Counted from the stretch's first letter, positions 1 to 10,500 are shown. The stretch is DNA of 64,000 bases from Mucilaginibacter sp. KACC 22063 (GCF_028736115.1 NZ_CP117877.1:806001-870000), one strand, 5' to 3'. Translations and numbers: made by a program. Notes: generated by a model from the sequence alone, not told the origin.

Positions 1-1149
1 CTGAATATGTGCGAGCTTTTAGGTGCAGAGCCTTATGTATCTGGCAATGTTGGCAGCGGTACCGTTCAGGAACTTGCAGATTGGATCCAATACACCAGTT
101 CAGATAATAAAAACCCAATGTCGGATTTGCGCAAAGCTAACGGCCGCGAAAAGCCCTGGAGCGTTAAATTCTGGGGGGTAGGTAACGAGGCCTGGGGCTG
201 CGGCGGTAATATGACACCAGAATACTATTCGAACGAGTTTAGAAAGTATTCCACCTTTATGGGTAGCTCTGAAGGGAAAACCAAAATATTCAGGGTGGCA
301 TCTGGCGCCAGCGATGATGATTACAACTGGACTGAAACCTTGATGAAAAACATCCCTCATGGATTAATTGAGGGCGTAGCTGTGCATCATTACGCGGTTA
401 TCGGCTGGAATAGTAAAGGTCCGGCAACGGGCTTTAACGAGCAGCAGTATTTTACTACCATGCAACGCGCGCTGCAAATGGATTCACTGGTGACCAAACA
501 TGCGCGTATTATGGACAAGTATGATGCTAAAAAGCAGATCGCCCTTGTTGTGGACGAATGGGGCGGTTGGTATGACGTAGAACCTGGCACCAATCCCGGA
601 TTTCTGTATCAGCAAAACACCATGCGCGATGCCATGATAGCAGGTACTACGCTCAATATTTTTAACAACCATGCCGACCGTGTGCGTATGGCTAACCTCG
701 CACAATGTGTAAATGTGCTGCAGGCTGTTATCCTTACTAATAAGCAAAAGATGATCCTGACGCCTACGTATTATGTTATGGAAATGTATAACGTACACCA
801 GGATGCTACGCTGATACCAACCCACGTAAGCGAAACCGAATACACTTTCGGAAAAGATAAATTACCTGCCGTATCTGCATCTGCTTCTAAAGATAAAGCA
901 GGTGTGGTGCATATCTCGTTAACAAATATCGACCCGGCTAAAAAGCAGAAAGTGACACTTACCTTAGATGGACAAAACTTTAAAGGAGTAAGCGGCAGGA
1001 TCCTGACTTCGGCAAAAGTGGGCGATTGCAATACTTTTAACGATCCTGAAAAGATTAAAACTGTAGCATTTAATAATGCAGTTTTGAAGGGCAATACATT
1101 AGAGGTTACTTTGCCTGCAATTTCAGTAGTTGTACTTACACTTAATTAA
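1..1149 (+). CDS. GH51 alpha-L-arabinofuranosidase, 5'-truncated by window edge
   Basis: This is the C-terminal ~382 residues of a family GH51 arabinofuranosidase, which removes alpha-L-arabinose side chains from arabinoxylan or arabinan. The reading frame is open to the first base, so the start lies outside the window. The acid/base glutamate is in the GVGNEAWGCGG motif (codon ~63) and the nucleophile glutamate is in VVDEWGGWY (codon ~186). A C-terminal beta-sandwich follows, as usual for GH51. It lies 15 bp upstream of a second GH51 gene and appears to be part of a four-gene rightward operon ending at the hairpin near 7885. The family is certain; the exact substrate is inferred from context. 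Confidence 0.93.
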   Translation: MNMCELLGAEPYVSGNVGSGTVQELADWIQYTSSDNKNPMSDLRKANGREKPWSVKFWGVGNEAWGCGGNMTPEYYSNEFRKYSTFMGSSEGKTKIFRVASGASDDDYNWTETLMKNIPHGLIEGVAVHHYAVIGWNSKGPATGFNEQQYFTTMQRALQMDSLVTKHARIMDKYDAKKQIALVVDEWGGWYDVEPGTNPGFLYQQNTMRDAMIAGTTLNIFNNHADRVRMANLAQCVNVLQAVILTNKQKMILTPTYYVMEMYNVHQDATLIPTHVSETEYTFGKDKLPAVSASASKDKAGVVHISLTNIDPAKKQKVTLTLDGQNFKGVSGRILTSAKVGDCNTFNDPEKIKTVAFNNAVLKGNTLEVTLPAISVVVLTLN

Positions 1150-1164
1150 ACCTGTTGTATTAAA

Positions 1165-3150
1165 ATGAAATTTCTTTCTCTATCTGCACTGTTATTGTTA
1201 TCAGGCATCAGCTTTACAAAAGCCCAGCCGGTTAACAAACTGAATTATGTGATTAAAGCAGACAGTATAAAAGCGCATGTACAGCCAACTATGTACGGTA
1301 TCTTTTTTGAAGACATCAACATGGCGGCAGATGGCGGCGTTTATGCAGAGTTGGTAAAGAACCGGTCTTTCGAGTTTAATGATAACCTGATGGGCTGGGC
1401 AAAGCAAAAGAAAAATGGCGGTAATGGTACAGTTACTGTTGTTGACCGTGCGAAAGAGCGCCCGGAAAACCCGCATTATATCACGCTTGCAGTTAATACA
1501 AACTCAGGATACTTTGGCTTATCTAATGAAGGTTTCCGCGGAATGGGGATCAAAGCAGACGAAACTTATAACTTTTCAGTTTTTGCCCACCAGCATGACA
1601 TAACTAATCCGGTAAAATTAGCGATAGAGCTGCATGATTCTACCGGCGTTGTTATTGGCAGGGCTAGCCTTAATCCTGTGGGTAAAGAATGGAAGCGTTA
1701 CCATGTAAGTTTTAAGGCAACAGCTACCACTTTAAAAGCGCAATTGTATCTGTGGTGCAGCCATAAAGGAAGCATTGACCTGGATATGGTTTCGCTTTTC
1801 CCGCAGCATACCTGGAAAAACCGTCCGGGTGGGCTTAGAGCCGATCTGGTGCAAAAGCTTTATGACCTTCATCCGGGCTTTTTAAGGTTCCCGGGTGGAT
1901 GTATCGTAGAGGGGCGAGATCTGGCCAACCGTTACCAATGGAAAAAAACGATAGGAGACGTTGATAAGCGTGAAAATATTATTAACCGTTGGAATGTTGA
2001 ATTTAAGCACCGCTTAACTCCCGACTACTATCAAACATTCGGCTTAGGTTTTATGGAGTACTTTATGCTTGCAGAAGATATTGGTGCCTCACCGCTGCCT
2101 ATCTTGAATTGCGGCATGGCATGTCAGTACAATACCGGCCAGCTGGTACCGCTTAATCAGATCGATCCTTATATTCAGGATGCCCTAGACTTGATAGAAT
2201 TTGCAAACGGATCAGCGGATACCAAATGGGGAAGGTTGCGTATATCACTCGGGCATCCGAAACCATTCAACCTGAAACTAATGGGTGTTGGAAACGAGCA
2301 GTGGGGCGAGCAGTATATTGAGAGATGGAAGGTGTTTGAGAAAGCCATTAAACAGAAATATCCTTACATGCAGTTGGTATCAAGTGCAGGGCCAGATCCA
2401 TCTGGGCCTAAATTCGATTACCTGAATGCTACACTACGTGGTTTTAATGCGGATATTTTGGATGAACACTATTACCGTAACCCGGAATGGTTCCTGAAAA
2501 ACGTTAAACGCTATGATGATTACGACCGCAAAGGATCAAAAATATTTGCCGGTGAATACGCGGCGCAGAGCGGTGATATAGGCAGTCCTAAAAATAAAAA
2601 TAACTGGGAATGCGCCATGTCAGAAGCGGCTTTCATGACAGGGTTAGAGCGTAATGCCGATGTTGTGATAATGGCATCTTACGCACCTTTGCTTGCAAAG
2701 GTAGATGCCTGGCAATGGACACCGGATTTGATCTGGTTTGATAACCTTACCTCATACGGTACACCTAACTATTATGTGCAGCAGCTTTATTCGGTAAACA
2801 AAGGAACTGATGTTGTTCCTATTACCCTTGGCGGGCAGGCAGTAACCGGTCAGCAGGGGCAATTTGCATCAGCCGTGCTTGATAAAAAGACGAACGAACT
2901 GGTGATTAAAGTGATTAATACCAGTAAAGATAAATCAACCGCCTCTTTTGATATTACAGGCGTAAACGGTTTTAAAAGTGAAGGCTTACTTACCACACTG
3001 CAAAGTGATGATCTGGATATCCAAAACTCGATCAGCAAGCCGGAGGCTATTAAGCCTGTAACCCGCAACATGAAAGTTTCAGGTAAAGAGCTGTCGTTAG
3101 AATTAAAACCATATTCATTTAATATTTTAAGGCTTAAAATGGCTAATTAA
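1165..3150 (+). CDS. GH51 alpha-L-arabinofuranosidase with N-terminal carbohydrate-binding-like domain
   Basis: This is a full-length secreted GH51 enzyme of 661 residues. A signal peptide (residues 1-20, ending AQP) is followed by the GH51 N-terminal MYGIFFEDIN segment. A CBM4/9-like jelly-roll insert follows at about 75-210, then the (beta/alpha)8 catalytic barrel and a C-terminal beta-sandwich. Probable catalytic glutamates are E378 (GVGNEQWGE) and E464 (FAGEYAAQSG). It is distinct in sequence from the GH51 just upstream, so the operon carries two different arabinofuranosidases, perhaps for different linkages (O2/O3 mono- versus disubstituted xylose, or arabinan). That division of labour is inference. 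Confidence 0.92.
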   Translation: MKFLSLSALLLLSGISFTKAQPVNKLNYVIKADSIKAHVQPTMYGIFFEDINMAADGGVYAELVKNRSFEFNDNLMGWAKQKKNGGNGTVTVVDRAKERPENPHYITLAVNTNSGYFGLSNEGFRGMGIKADETYNFSVFAHQHDITNPVKLAIELHDSTGVVIGRASLNPVGKEWKRYHVSFKATATTLKAQLYLWCSHKGSIDLDMVSLFPQHTWKNRPGGLRADLVQKLYDLHPGFLRFPGGCIVEGRDLANRYQWKKTIGDVDKRENIINRWNVEFKHRLTPDYYQTFGLGFMEYFMLAEDIGASPLPILNCGMACQYNTGQLVPLNQIDPYIQDALDLIEFANGSADTKWGRLRISLGHPKPFNLKLMGVGNEQWGEQYIERWKVFEKAIKQKYPYMQLVSSAGPDPSGPKFDYLNATLRGFNADILDEHYYRNPEWFLKNVKRYDDYDRKGSKIFAGEYAAQSGDIGSPKNKNNWECAMSEAAFMTGLERNADVVIMASYAPLLAKVDAWQWTPDLIWFDNLTSYGTPNYYVQQLYSVNKGTDVVPITLGGQAVTGQQGQFASAVLDKKTNELVIKVINTSKDKSTASFDITGVNGFKSEGLLTTLQSDDLDIQNSISKPEAIKPVTRNMKVSGKELSLELKPYSFNILRLKMAN

Positions 3151-3197
3151 TCTGCCCATATAATAATCTTTAAGAACATTTCTCTGATCATATTAGC

Positions 3198-5414
3198 ATG
3201 CGATACATTCCTGATTTTAATAAAATAAACTCATTCAGCAAGACCCGGTTATCAGTGTTGCTGCTCTTGTTGTTCTTGTGTTCAAGTACGCTGTTAAAAG
3301 CTCAAAATGCAGGTAAAACTTCATCGCCGTATAAAGCTTACTTGTTCGTTTATTTTACAGGTAATGATAAAAACCAGGAAGCGGTACACTATGCTATCAG
3401 TGCTGATGGTTATCATTACTGGGCGTTAAATCAGGATAAGCCCATTCTTAACAGCGCAACCATCAGTGAAACAGGAGGTATCCGCGATCCGCATATCCTA
3501 CGCGGGCAGGATGGTAAAACTTTCTATATGGTGGCTACGGATATGGTATCTGCCAAAGGCTGGAGCTCTAATCGCGGTATGGTATTGTTAAAGTCAACGG
3601 ATTTGATTCACTGGAAATCTACTGCCATTAATATCCAGAAATCATATGCAGGCCAGGATAGCCTTTTACGTGTTTGGGCGCCACAAACTATCTATGATCC
3701 GGTTGCGAAAAAATACATGATCTACTTCTCGTTGAAGTATGGCAGTCAGCCCGACAAGATCTACTATGCCTATGCTAATAACGATTTTACTGCATTGGAA
3801 ACCAAACCCCAGCAATTATTTTATAGCCCCGATAATGCCGCCTGTATAGATGGCGACATTGTTGAGAAAGGTGGTAAATATTACCTTTTCTTTAAAACTG
3901 AAGACCGCCAGCCGGGGATTAAAATTGCTGTTTCAGACCGCCTAACCGGAGGTTATAAAATGCAAAGTGAAGATTACGTACAGCAAACCAACTTACCGGT
4001 TGAAGGTGCCGGGACGTTTAAGTTAAATGATGGAAGCGGTTATATATTGATGTATGATATGTATACCAGTGGCCGTTACCAGTTTACAAAAACTACTGAT
4101 TTAAAGAACTTCAAAGCAGTGGATAACGAGGTAAGCATGAACTTTCACCCAAGGCATGGTACGGTGATGCCTATCACTTCATCAGAGGCGCAAAGCTTGG
4201 TGAGTAAGTGGTTGTCACCTGCAGATGTGTTTCAAACCATGCAGGCAAAGGGTGTTAAGATCAATAATATCAAGTTAGATACGGCTGCTGCCAAATTATA
4301 TCTGCCCATAATTCCTGGAGCTAATTTAAAAGCTCTAAAACCAACATTTGCCAAACTGCCTGGTGTAACTGTAAAGCCATTGACAGGTGTTGCTGACTTT
4401 TCGAAAGGGCCTGTAAGTTACAGGGTAACCATAACCGGACACCAACCTGTAGACTATAAACTAATTACTGTAGAAAATCATAACCCGGTATTGGCTGGCT
4501 ATTATGCCGATCCCGAAATATTATATGCCGAAAAAACAGGCAAGTTTTATATCTATCCCACTTCTGATGGTTTTACAGGTTGGTCGGGCACTTATTTTAA
4601 AGCGTTCTCTTCACCTGACCTGGTGCATTGGAAAGATAACGGCGTGATATTAGATCTGGCTAAAGATGTAAGCTGGGCAAAACGCAATGCCTGGGCACCC
4701 TGCATCATCGAGAAAAAGATCAACGGTAAATACAAATACTTTTATTACTTCTGCGCGGCACAAAGAGTAGGTGTTGCCGTAGCCGATGATCCGCTTGGGC
4801 CATTTAAAGATTCGGGTAAACCATTAATTGATAAACTGCCTGAAGGTGTACGCGGCGGCCAGCAGATAGACCCTGATGTGTTTACTGATCCGCAAACGGG
4901 TAAAAGTTATTTGTATTGGGGCAACGGCTATATGGCAGGTGCCGAACTAAACGATGACATGACTTCCATTAAAGCCGGTACCACTAAAATTCTAACCCCT
5001 GATGATACTTACCGCGAAGGTACTTATGTGTTTTATCGTAATGGTAAATATTATTTCACATGGTCTGAAGATGATACACGCAGCGAAAACTATAAGGTAA
5101 GGTATGGTATTGCCGATGGGCCTTTAAGTAAGATCATGGTTCCTGCTAAAAACCTTGTTATCGCTAAGGATAAGGATGCAGGCATATACGGTACGGGGCA
5201 TAACTCGGTATTGCAAATTCCGGGTAAGGATGAATGGTATTTGGTTTATCACCGCTTTAATTATCCTAAAGGTATTCAGATGGGTGATGCCGCAGGCTGG
5301 AACCGCGAAGTTTGTATTGATAAGCTAACTTTTGATGCCAACGGAATGATCAACCAGGTAATACCTACTCATAAAGGGATAGCTCCTGTAAAAATTAATT
5401 CGCACAATAGGTAA
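3198..5414 (+). CDS. Tandem GH43-GH43 secreted glycosidase
   Basis: This 738-residue exported protein contains two separate five-bladed GH43 modules. After a signal peptide (about 1-36), module 1 spans roughly 45-345, with RDPHIL for the base Asp, a GDIVEKGGKYYLFF strand and VEGAGTF for the acid Glu. A linker with a small beta-type domain at ~350-425 follows. Module 2 spans about 430-735, with YYADPEIL, QQIDPDVF and REGTYVF carrying the expected Asp/Asp/Glu triad. GH43 enzymes act on arabinose or xylose linkages. The two modules are clearly diverged from each other, so they may attack different linkages on one chain. Located third in the GH51-GH51-GH43-GH31 operon. Confidence 0.88.
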   Translation: MRYIPDFNKINSFSKTRLSVLLLLLFLCSSTLLKAQNAGKTSSPYKAYLFVYFTGNDKNQEAVHYAISADGYHYWALNQDKPILNSATISETGGIRDPHILRGQDGKTFYMVATDMVSAKGWSSNRGMVLLKSTDLIHWKSTAINIQKSYAGQDSLLRVWAPQTIYDPVAKKYMIYFSLKYGSQPDKIYYAYANNDFTALETKPQQLFYSPDNAACIDGDIVEKGGKYYLFFKTEDRQPGIKIAVSDRLTGGYKMQSEDYVQQTNLPVEGAGTFKLNDGSGYILMYDMYTSGRYQFTKTTDLKNFKAVDNEVSMNFHPRHGTVMPITSSEAQSLVSKWLSPADVFQTMQAKGVKINNIKLDTAAAKLYLPIIPGANLKALKPTFAKLPGVTVKPLTGVADFSKGPVSYRVTITGHQPVDYKLITVENHNPVLAGYYADPEILYAEKTGKFYIYPTSDGFTGWSGTYFKAFSSPDLVHWKDNGVILDLAKDVSWAKRNAWAPCIIEKKINGKYKYFYYFCAAQRVGVAVADDPLGPFKDSGKPLIDKLPEGVRGGQQIDPDVFTDPQTGKSYLYWGNGYMAGAELNDDMTSIKAGTTKILTPDDTYREGTYVFYRNGKYYFTWSEDDTRSENYKVRYGIADGPLSKIMVPAKNLVIAKDKDAGIYGTGHNSVLQIPGKDEWYLVYHRFNYPKGIQMGDAAGWNREVCIDKLTFDANGMINQVIPTHKGIAPVKINSHNR

Positions 5415-5472
5415 TTAACTGTAAATTAGTTGTTGTCCGGCTAAGTATCCTTAATTAGCGGGCACAACCATT

Positions 5473-7875
5473 ATGACCTTTAAAACCATCACTCAAAAAG
5501 CAGCCTTACTACTGCTTGCAGTAGCTTTATTGGTATTTGCAAGACCTGCAAATGCTGCTGTAGTCAATTACCATCGGGATAAAGACGGCGTAACATTTGT
5601 TTTAGACAAAGGGCTGATGATGGTAAAGGTGTGTGCAGACGATATCATCCAGGTTAAGTATACCCTCTTAAAATCCTTCCCGGCATTTAATTCATTGGTG
5701 GTAAATAATCAATGGAATACAAAAACTCCTTTCAAGGTCGAAACCTTGGGTGATGAAATAGTAATTACTACAGCCCGGCTCAAAGTGCAGGTAAATAAGC
5801 AGACCAATGCCATCCGGTATTTTACAAAAGGCGGCCAGCTAATAACCGGCGAAGATGGTGCTAATGGTAAGGCCATGCAAGCAGATACTGTAGCAGGTAT
5901 AAGCACTTACAACTGCTCTACCCAATTTATCTCACCGTCTAATGAAGCCTTATTTGGCCTGGGTTGCCATCCTACAGATACACTTTCCATCAATTATAAG
6001 GGCCGCAACCAGGATATGGCCATCAAGTATATGACCGGTGCCATCCCGGTGTTGTTGTCTACCAAAGGCTATGGGTTAATGTGGGATAATTATTCAGCTT
6101 CAAATTTTTACGGCGCCGAAGATTCCAATACCAAGTTTAAGTATGTATCTGAAAGCGGTAAGCAGGTGAACTATTATTTTTTCTACGGGCCATCGTTTGA
6201 TCATATCATTGATCTGTACCGCACAACCACAGGTAAAGCGCCAATGTTTCCTAAATGGAGCTTTGGCCTGTTCCAGTCGCAAGACAGGTATATGAGCCAG
6301 CAGGAGATCATCAGCGTAAAGAACAGGTACCGCAATGCCAATATTCCGGTTGATGTGATTGTGCAGGACTGGTATTACTGGGATCCGCTGCCCATCGGTT
6401 CGCATGTAATGAAGCCGGAGCGTTACCCTAATCCCAAAGCAATGGTAGATGAACTGCACAAAGCCAACATACATGGCATGATCTCGATATGGCCGGTATT
6501 TGGTAAGGGCACTCCAAATTATGATGCATTGGACAAAATGGGTGGCTTAACCAGTATTACATGGGATAATGTGGTTACCCATACTTTTGACACGTACTAT
6601 GATGCACATAACCCTAAAGCGCGAGAACTTTACTGGGACCAGGCGCGCGACAGCCTGGTTAAGCGTTATGGCTGGGATGCCTGGTGGGTTGACCAATGCG
6701 AACCCGATAACGGCGCTTTGCTTGACGAACGCCGCAAGGCTGATTTTTCGGTAGGCAAGGGGATAGATTATTTTAACACCTATTCATTAGAACACTCCAA
6801 AGGTTTATATAAAGGCTGGAGAAGGGATATTCCGGGTAAGCGGGCATTCTTCCTGATCCGTCAGTCTTTCGCAGGCGAACAACGAAATGCGGCTACCTTA
6901 TGGTCTTCAGATATCAGCTGCTCGTTTGCGGCTTTAAAGTCACAGGTACCGCAGGGAATAAACGCCTGCGTTTCGGGCATCCCTTACTGGACATCAGACA
7001 TTGGCGGGTACCATTACAACTGGAAAGCGCCTGATTGGTCTAAACCCGAGTTCAGGGAGTTGTTTACGCGCTGGTTCCAGTTTGGAACGTTTAGCCCCAT
7101 ATTCAGGATACATGGTAAAGGCGAACGGGCTATATTTTCAAGCAACTGGGACGAAGCAACCCGAAGCATCCTGTTAAAATATGATAGGCTGCGTTACCGT
7201 TTGCTGCCTTATATCTATTCACTTTCGGGCAGGGTAACCATGCAAAACTATACCATCATGCGTTCGCTGGCCTTTGATTTTAGGGATGATGCCAAGGTTT
7301 ACGATATTCCGGATCAGTACATGTTTGGCCCTGCATTTATGGTGAATCCTGTTACCGAACAATTATACACAGGAGATGACGCTTTGCTTGGTAGACATAC
7401 CCGCAAGGTATACCTGCCAGTGGGTACGAGCTGGTATGATTTCTGGACAGGGAAAAAATATGAAGGAGGGCAAACCTTAAATGTTAATGTGCCTGTTGAA
7501 ACCATGCCATTATATGTTAAGGCAGGTTCTATTATACCGATGGGGCCGGTAATGCAATACGCTACCGAGAAACCGGCAAATGTGATCGAGCTTAGGATAT
7601 ATCCGGGAGCAGATGGCCGGTTTCAGTTTTACGAAGACGAGAACGATAACTACAATTACGAAAAAGGTAAATACGCCACCTTTACCCTTAAATGGAATGA
7701 TAAACTAAAACAATTAAGTATTACAGATACCAAAGGAAACTTTAATGGGATGCTTAAGCAGCGCAAATTGAATATCGTAATTGTTAATGGTATGCATGGC
7801 GCAGACAGCGAATCTGCTACTAAGTTTGATAAAACGCTGATATATAAAGGGAAGGCTATGGTGGTGAAGCTGTAA
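5473..7875 (+). CDS. GH31 alpha-xylosidase/alpha-glucosidase family enzyme
   Basis: This 800-residue protein is a secreted family GH31 glycosidase. A signal peptide covers about residues 1-28 (cleavage after PANA). An N-terminal galactose-mutarotase-like beta domain is followed by the catalytic barrel with nucleophile D407 (WWVDQCEPD) and acid/base D480 in the WSSDI motif. The C-terminal beta domains carry the MYGPAFMVNPV-like and WYDFWTGKKYEGG motifs typical of the family. The RQSFAGEQR and SSDI segments resemble GH31 alpha-xylosidases more than maltases. In this locus it would remove an alpha-linked sugar from hemicellulose, possibly xyloglucan. The family is firm, the substrate tentative. 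It is last in its operon, with a hairpin 10 bp after the stop. Confidence 0.9.
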   Translation: MTFKTITQKAALLLLAVALLVFARPANAAVVNYHRDKDGVTFVLDKGLMMVKVCADDIIQVKYTLLKSFPAFNSLVVNNQWNTKTPFKVETLGDEIVITTARLKVQVNKQTNAIRYFTKGGQLITGEDGANGKAMQADTVAGISTYNCSTQFISPSNEALFGLGCHPTDTLSINYKGRNQDMAIKYMTGAIPVLLSTKGYGLMWDNYSASNFYGAEDSNTKFKYVSESGKQVNYYFFYGPSFDHIIDLYRTTTGKAPMFPKWSFGLFQSQDRYMSQQEIISVKNRYRNANIPVDVIVQDWYYWDPLPIGSHVMKPERYPNPKAMVDELHKANIHGMISIWPVFGKGTPNYDALDKMGGLTSITWDNVVTHTFDTYYDAHNPKARELYWDQARDSLVKRYGWDAWWVDQCEPDNGALLDERRKADFSVGKGIDYFNTYSLEHSKGLYKGWRRDIPGKRAFFLIRQSFAGEQRNAATLWSSDISCSFAALKSQVPQGINACVSGIPYWTSDIGGYHYNWKAPDWSKPEFRELFTRWFQFGTFSPIFRIHGKGERAIFSSNWDEATRSILLKYDRLRYRLLPYIYSLSGRVTMQNYTIMRSLAFDFRDDAKVYDIPDQYMFGPAFMVNPVTEQLYTGDDALLGRHTRKVYLPVGTSWYDFWTGKKYEGGQTLNVNVPVETMPLYVKAGSIIPMGPVMQYATEKPANVIELRIYPGADGRFQFYEDENDNYNYEKGKYATFTLKWNDKLKQLSITDTKGNFNGMLKQRKLNIVIVNGMHGADSESATKFDKTLIYKGKAMVVKL

Positions 7876-7884
7876 GTTAAAGAC

Positions 7885-7930
7885 GCCGACAATCTGAGAT
7901 CATGGATATTTCAGGCTGTCGGCTTTTATT
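7885..7930. terminator. Intergenic hairpin between convergent genes
   Basis: GCCGACA (7885-7891) pairs with TGTCGGC (7917-7923), followed on the plus strand by TTTTATTTATTT. It lies between the convergent GH31 and GH43 genes and probably ends the rightward operon. The loop is long, about 25 nt. Confidence 0.6.
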
Positions 7931-7942
7931 TATTTAAAATTC

Positions 7943-9310
7943 TTACTTCGCAAATCTCCAGTAATCGAAAAACAAAATATCTGTTTCGGCTTTGCCCTTA
8001 AATACAAAGTAAATATCATGTACGCCTGTGATTTTCTGTGCTGCTGTAGATACCACCGCCCAGCGGTCGTTACCACCTGTAAGCGGTACTTTTACTGTGC
8101 CCAATAATTGCCCGTCGATGCCATCAGCATGCACTTCCATTGATACGTCGCCGTTATGAGTGCTGCCTACGCGGGCATAAAATGACGAAGCACCATCTTT
8201 TCCAAAATCTACACTTTTTACTTCGGTATATGCCCCATTCTTTTTAGCGGTAACAAACACGCCTACTTCGGCATTTTGAGATGCCTTAACATTTTCAGAC
8301 CAGGCAATGGTTTCTGCTTCCACTTTCTCATAGGGGTTTAAAGGCTTCAGGCTTTTGGTAATTCCGGGTTCCATTTTCATTGGTTTAAATGTTCCGTCTT
8401 TATTAAAAGCGGCCTCCTGGACACATACCGAACGGTTGAAGCCACTGCCGCCAGGCAAAGAACCGTTATGGTAGAAGAAATAGGTTTTGCCCTTATAATC
8501 AGCTATGCCCGGGTGGTTGGTGAAACTTCTACCCTCGGTAGCCATTAATGTGCCCTGATTTTTCCACGGGCCAAGCGGGCTTTTACTGGTCGAATAGCCA
8601 ATATGTTCAGGCAGCGGGCCGCCTGCCCAGATCAGGTAATACAAACTGTTCCTTTTGTAAAGCCAGGGACCCTCTTCGTAAAGGGTCGGCCTATTGGCAA
8701 CGCCATCTCTTTTACCAAATGAAGCCTCTGTCATCGGTACGGGCACCGGTTCGCCTTTAACCGAGATCATGTCATCATTTAACTTTGCATAATAGCAATC
8801 CGGGTTGCCCCAGTACAAATAAGCCTGCCCATCGTCATCGATATATACAGTTGGGTCGATGTCGCCATTGCTTACACTCACCAACGGTTTGCCAAGCGGA
8901 TCATAAAAAGGGCCGTAGGGGCTATCTGATACAGCCACCCCAATAGCCGACCGGTGTTTATCCTTTGATTTAACCGGGGCATATAAATAAAACTTGCCAT
9001 TGCGTTGCACCACCTGTATGGCCCAGGCATCGCCGTTTGACCAATCAAATGTTTTATATCCGGCAACCTGTCCGTGGTCTGTCCAGTTCACCATATCCTC
9101 GGTGGTGTACAGCTTCCAGTTATTCATTACAAACCATGTCGAGTTATCCTCGTCATGGCTGGTGTACAGATAAACTTTGCCATTATACACCAGCGGAGCC
9201 GGGTCGGCAGTATAGTTGGTTTGTATTATAGGATTTTGCGCAAAGGCAGTTGTTATACAGCCAGCGGCTACAAACAGGCAGGTAGTTAAATGTCGGAAAA
9301 TGCTTTTCAT
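7943..9310 (-). CDS. GH43 glycosidase with C-terminal CBM6
   Basis: This is a secreted GH43 enzyme joined to a CBM6-type carbohydrate-binding domain. I place the start at the ATG at 9310 because it gives a compact signal peptide (MKSIFRHL...TTAFA); an in-frame ATG four codons upstream at 9322 abuts the preceding stop codon. The catalytic module carries [22 protein letters not shown] and [10 protein letters not shown] for the Asp/Asp/Glu triad. The last ~135 residues form a CBM6-like beta-sandwich ending ILFFDYWRF. The architecture matches arabinoxylan arabinofuranohydrolases and beta-xylosidases. It is translated directly after the GH43 gene at 9323-10393 and is probably coupled to it. Confidence 0.9.
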   Translation of the reverse strand: MKSIFRHLTTCLFVAAGCITTAFAQNPIIQTNYTADPAPLVYNGKVYLYTSHDEDNSTWFVMNNWKLYTTEDMVNWTDHGQVAGYKTFDWSNGDAWAIQVVQRNGKFYLYAPVKSKDKHRSAIGVAVSDSPYGPFYDPLGKPLVSVSNGDIDPTVYIDDDGQAYLYWGNPDCYYAKLNDDMISVKGEPVPVPMTEASFGKRDGVANRPTLYEEGPWLYKRNSLYYLIWAGGPLPEHIGYSTSKSPLGPWKNQGTLMATEGRSFTNHPGIADYKGKTYFFYHNGSLPGGSGFNRSVCVQEAAFNKDGTFKPMKMEPGITKSLKPLNPYEKVEAETIAWSENVKASQNAEVGVFVTAKKNGAYTEVKSVDFGKDGASSFYARVGSTHNGDVSMEVHADGIDGQLLGTVKVPLTGGNDRWAVVSTAAQKITGVHDIYFVFKGKAETDILFFDYWRFAK

Positions 9311-9322
9311 ACAGTAAGGCAT

Positions 9323-10393
9323 TTAGCTTTTGAATGGATCAATCATGCGGATACTGCCATCAGCGTTATGATAAAGTTCAGTTACCTTAACGTTGCGCAG
9401 GTGTGTTTTACCTGATAGCTGAGTATCGTGATAAAAAATATACCACTTGCCTTTAAATTCAACTATTGAATGGTGGGTGGTCCAGCCCTCTACAGGTTTC
9501 ATGAAAACGCCTTTATAAGTAAACGGGCCGTAGGGGTTATTACCTATAGCGTAGCATAAAAAGTGGGTGTCACCTGTTGAATAGGTGAAATAATATTTGC
9601 CATGGTATTTATGCATCCATGAGCCTTCAAAAAAGCGGCGGTCGTGGTCTTTGCCCAGCAGTGGCTTGCCTTTTTCGTCAACAATTACCACATCTCTTAC
9701 TTTGCCTGCAAAGTGTTTCATGTCAGGTGCAAGCATAGCCACCTTGCAGCTAAGCGCAGGTGCATTATCCTGGTGTAAATCTGTTTTAGAACCGTCAGGC
9801 TGGTATTGGCCCGTTGCCCAGCGTTGCAGCTGGCCTCCCCATATGCCGCCAAAGTACATATAGCTTTTACCGTTGGTATCAGTAAATACAGCAGGGTCAA
9901 TGCTGAAACTGCCAGGTATTGGCTTAGGCTCTGCCTTGAATGGGCCGGCAGGATTTTTCGAGGTAGCAACGCCAATGCGAAATACGTCTTGCTTGTCTTT
10001 TACCGGGAAGTACAGGTAATAAGTGCCGTTTTTATAAGCGGCATCCGGCGCCCACAATTGCCTGCCCGCCCAGGGAATATCTTTAATGTCCAGCGCAACA
10101 CCATGATCTGTAACCGGCCCGCCAATTCTGTCTAAAGAAAGGATGTGATAGTCGCGCATGGCAAAATGATCGCCATTATCGTTCTCAGGTATCCCGGCAT
10201 CGATATCATGCGATGGATAAATGTAGATCTTTCCATTAAATACATGCGCTGATGGGTCGGCAGTATAAATGGATTTAATCAGCGGTTCAGATAAATAGTG
10301 GCGTTTGCCCTGTGCAAAACCTGCTTGTACAGATAGTAAGCCTGCTGCAATACCTGCAACAGCAATTTTTTTGATAGCAATGTTGTTCAACAT
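9323..10393 (-). CDS. GH43 beta-xylosidase/arabinofuranosidase
   Basis: This is a single-domain secreted GH43 enzyme of 356 residues with a signal peptide ending near GFAQG. The propeller residues are visible as YTADPSAHV (base Asp), FSIDPAVF (pKa-modulating Asp) and FFEGSWMHK (acid Glu). The GGIWGGQLQRW segment resembles GH43 subfamily 1 beta-xylosidases, but subfamily assignment by eye is uncertain. It is first in a leftward two-gene operon with the GH43-CBM6 gene. It is divergent from the GH3 gene, and the intergenic region holds a CAATCGATTG operator-like site at 10491. Confidence 0.9.
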   Translation of the reverse strand: MLNNIAIKKIAVAGIAAGLLSVQAGFAQGKRHYLSEPLIKSIYTADPSAHVFNGKIYIYPSHDIDAGIPENDNGDHFAMRDYHILSLDRIGGPVTDHGVALDIKDIPWAGRQLWAPDAAYKNGTYYLYFPVKDKQDVFRIGVATSKNPAGPFKAEPKPIPGSFSIDPAVFTDTNGKSYMYFGGIWGGQLQRWATGQYQPDGSKTDLHQDNAPALSCKVAMLAPDMKHFAGKVRDVVIVDEKGKPLLGKDHDRRFFEGSWMHKYHGKYYFTYSTGDTHFLCYAIGNNPYGPFTYKGVFMKPVEGWTTHHSIVEFKGKWYIFYHDTQLSGKTHLRNVKVTELYHNADGSIRMIDPFKS

Positions 10394-10490
10394 ATAATAT
10401 GGGTACTAATTGGTTTATGGTTAGAAGAAGAACTTTTCATCGATAATTGCAACAGGAGACGGAGCAAATTATCAATACAGTAAATTTATG

Positions 10491-10500
10491 CAATCGATTG
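10491..10500. promoter_or_regulatory. LacI-type operator between GH43 pair and GH3
   Basis: The perfect palindrome CAATCGATTG lies between divergent GH43 and GH3 genes. On the plus strand its terminal TTG is followed after 20 bp by TATTTTTA, one mismatch from the Bacteroidota -7 consensus TAnnTTTG. The site would therefore overlap the -33 box. On the minus strand a TAATTTG follows after 19 bp. The same palindrome recurs at 12897, 29755, 29885 and 34712. Confidence 0.7.

Noticed and set aside
10430..10455. Additional operator at TTTTCATCGATAATTGCAA
   Set aside because: It has only the ATCGAT core, and both arms differ from CAATCGATTG. The nearby perfect site at 10491 suffices.
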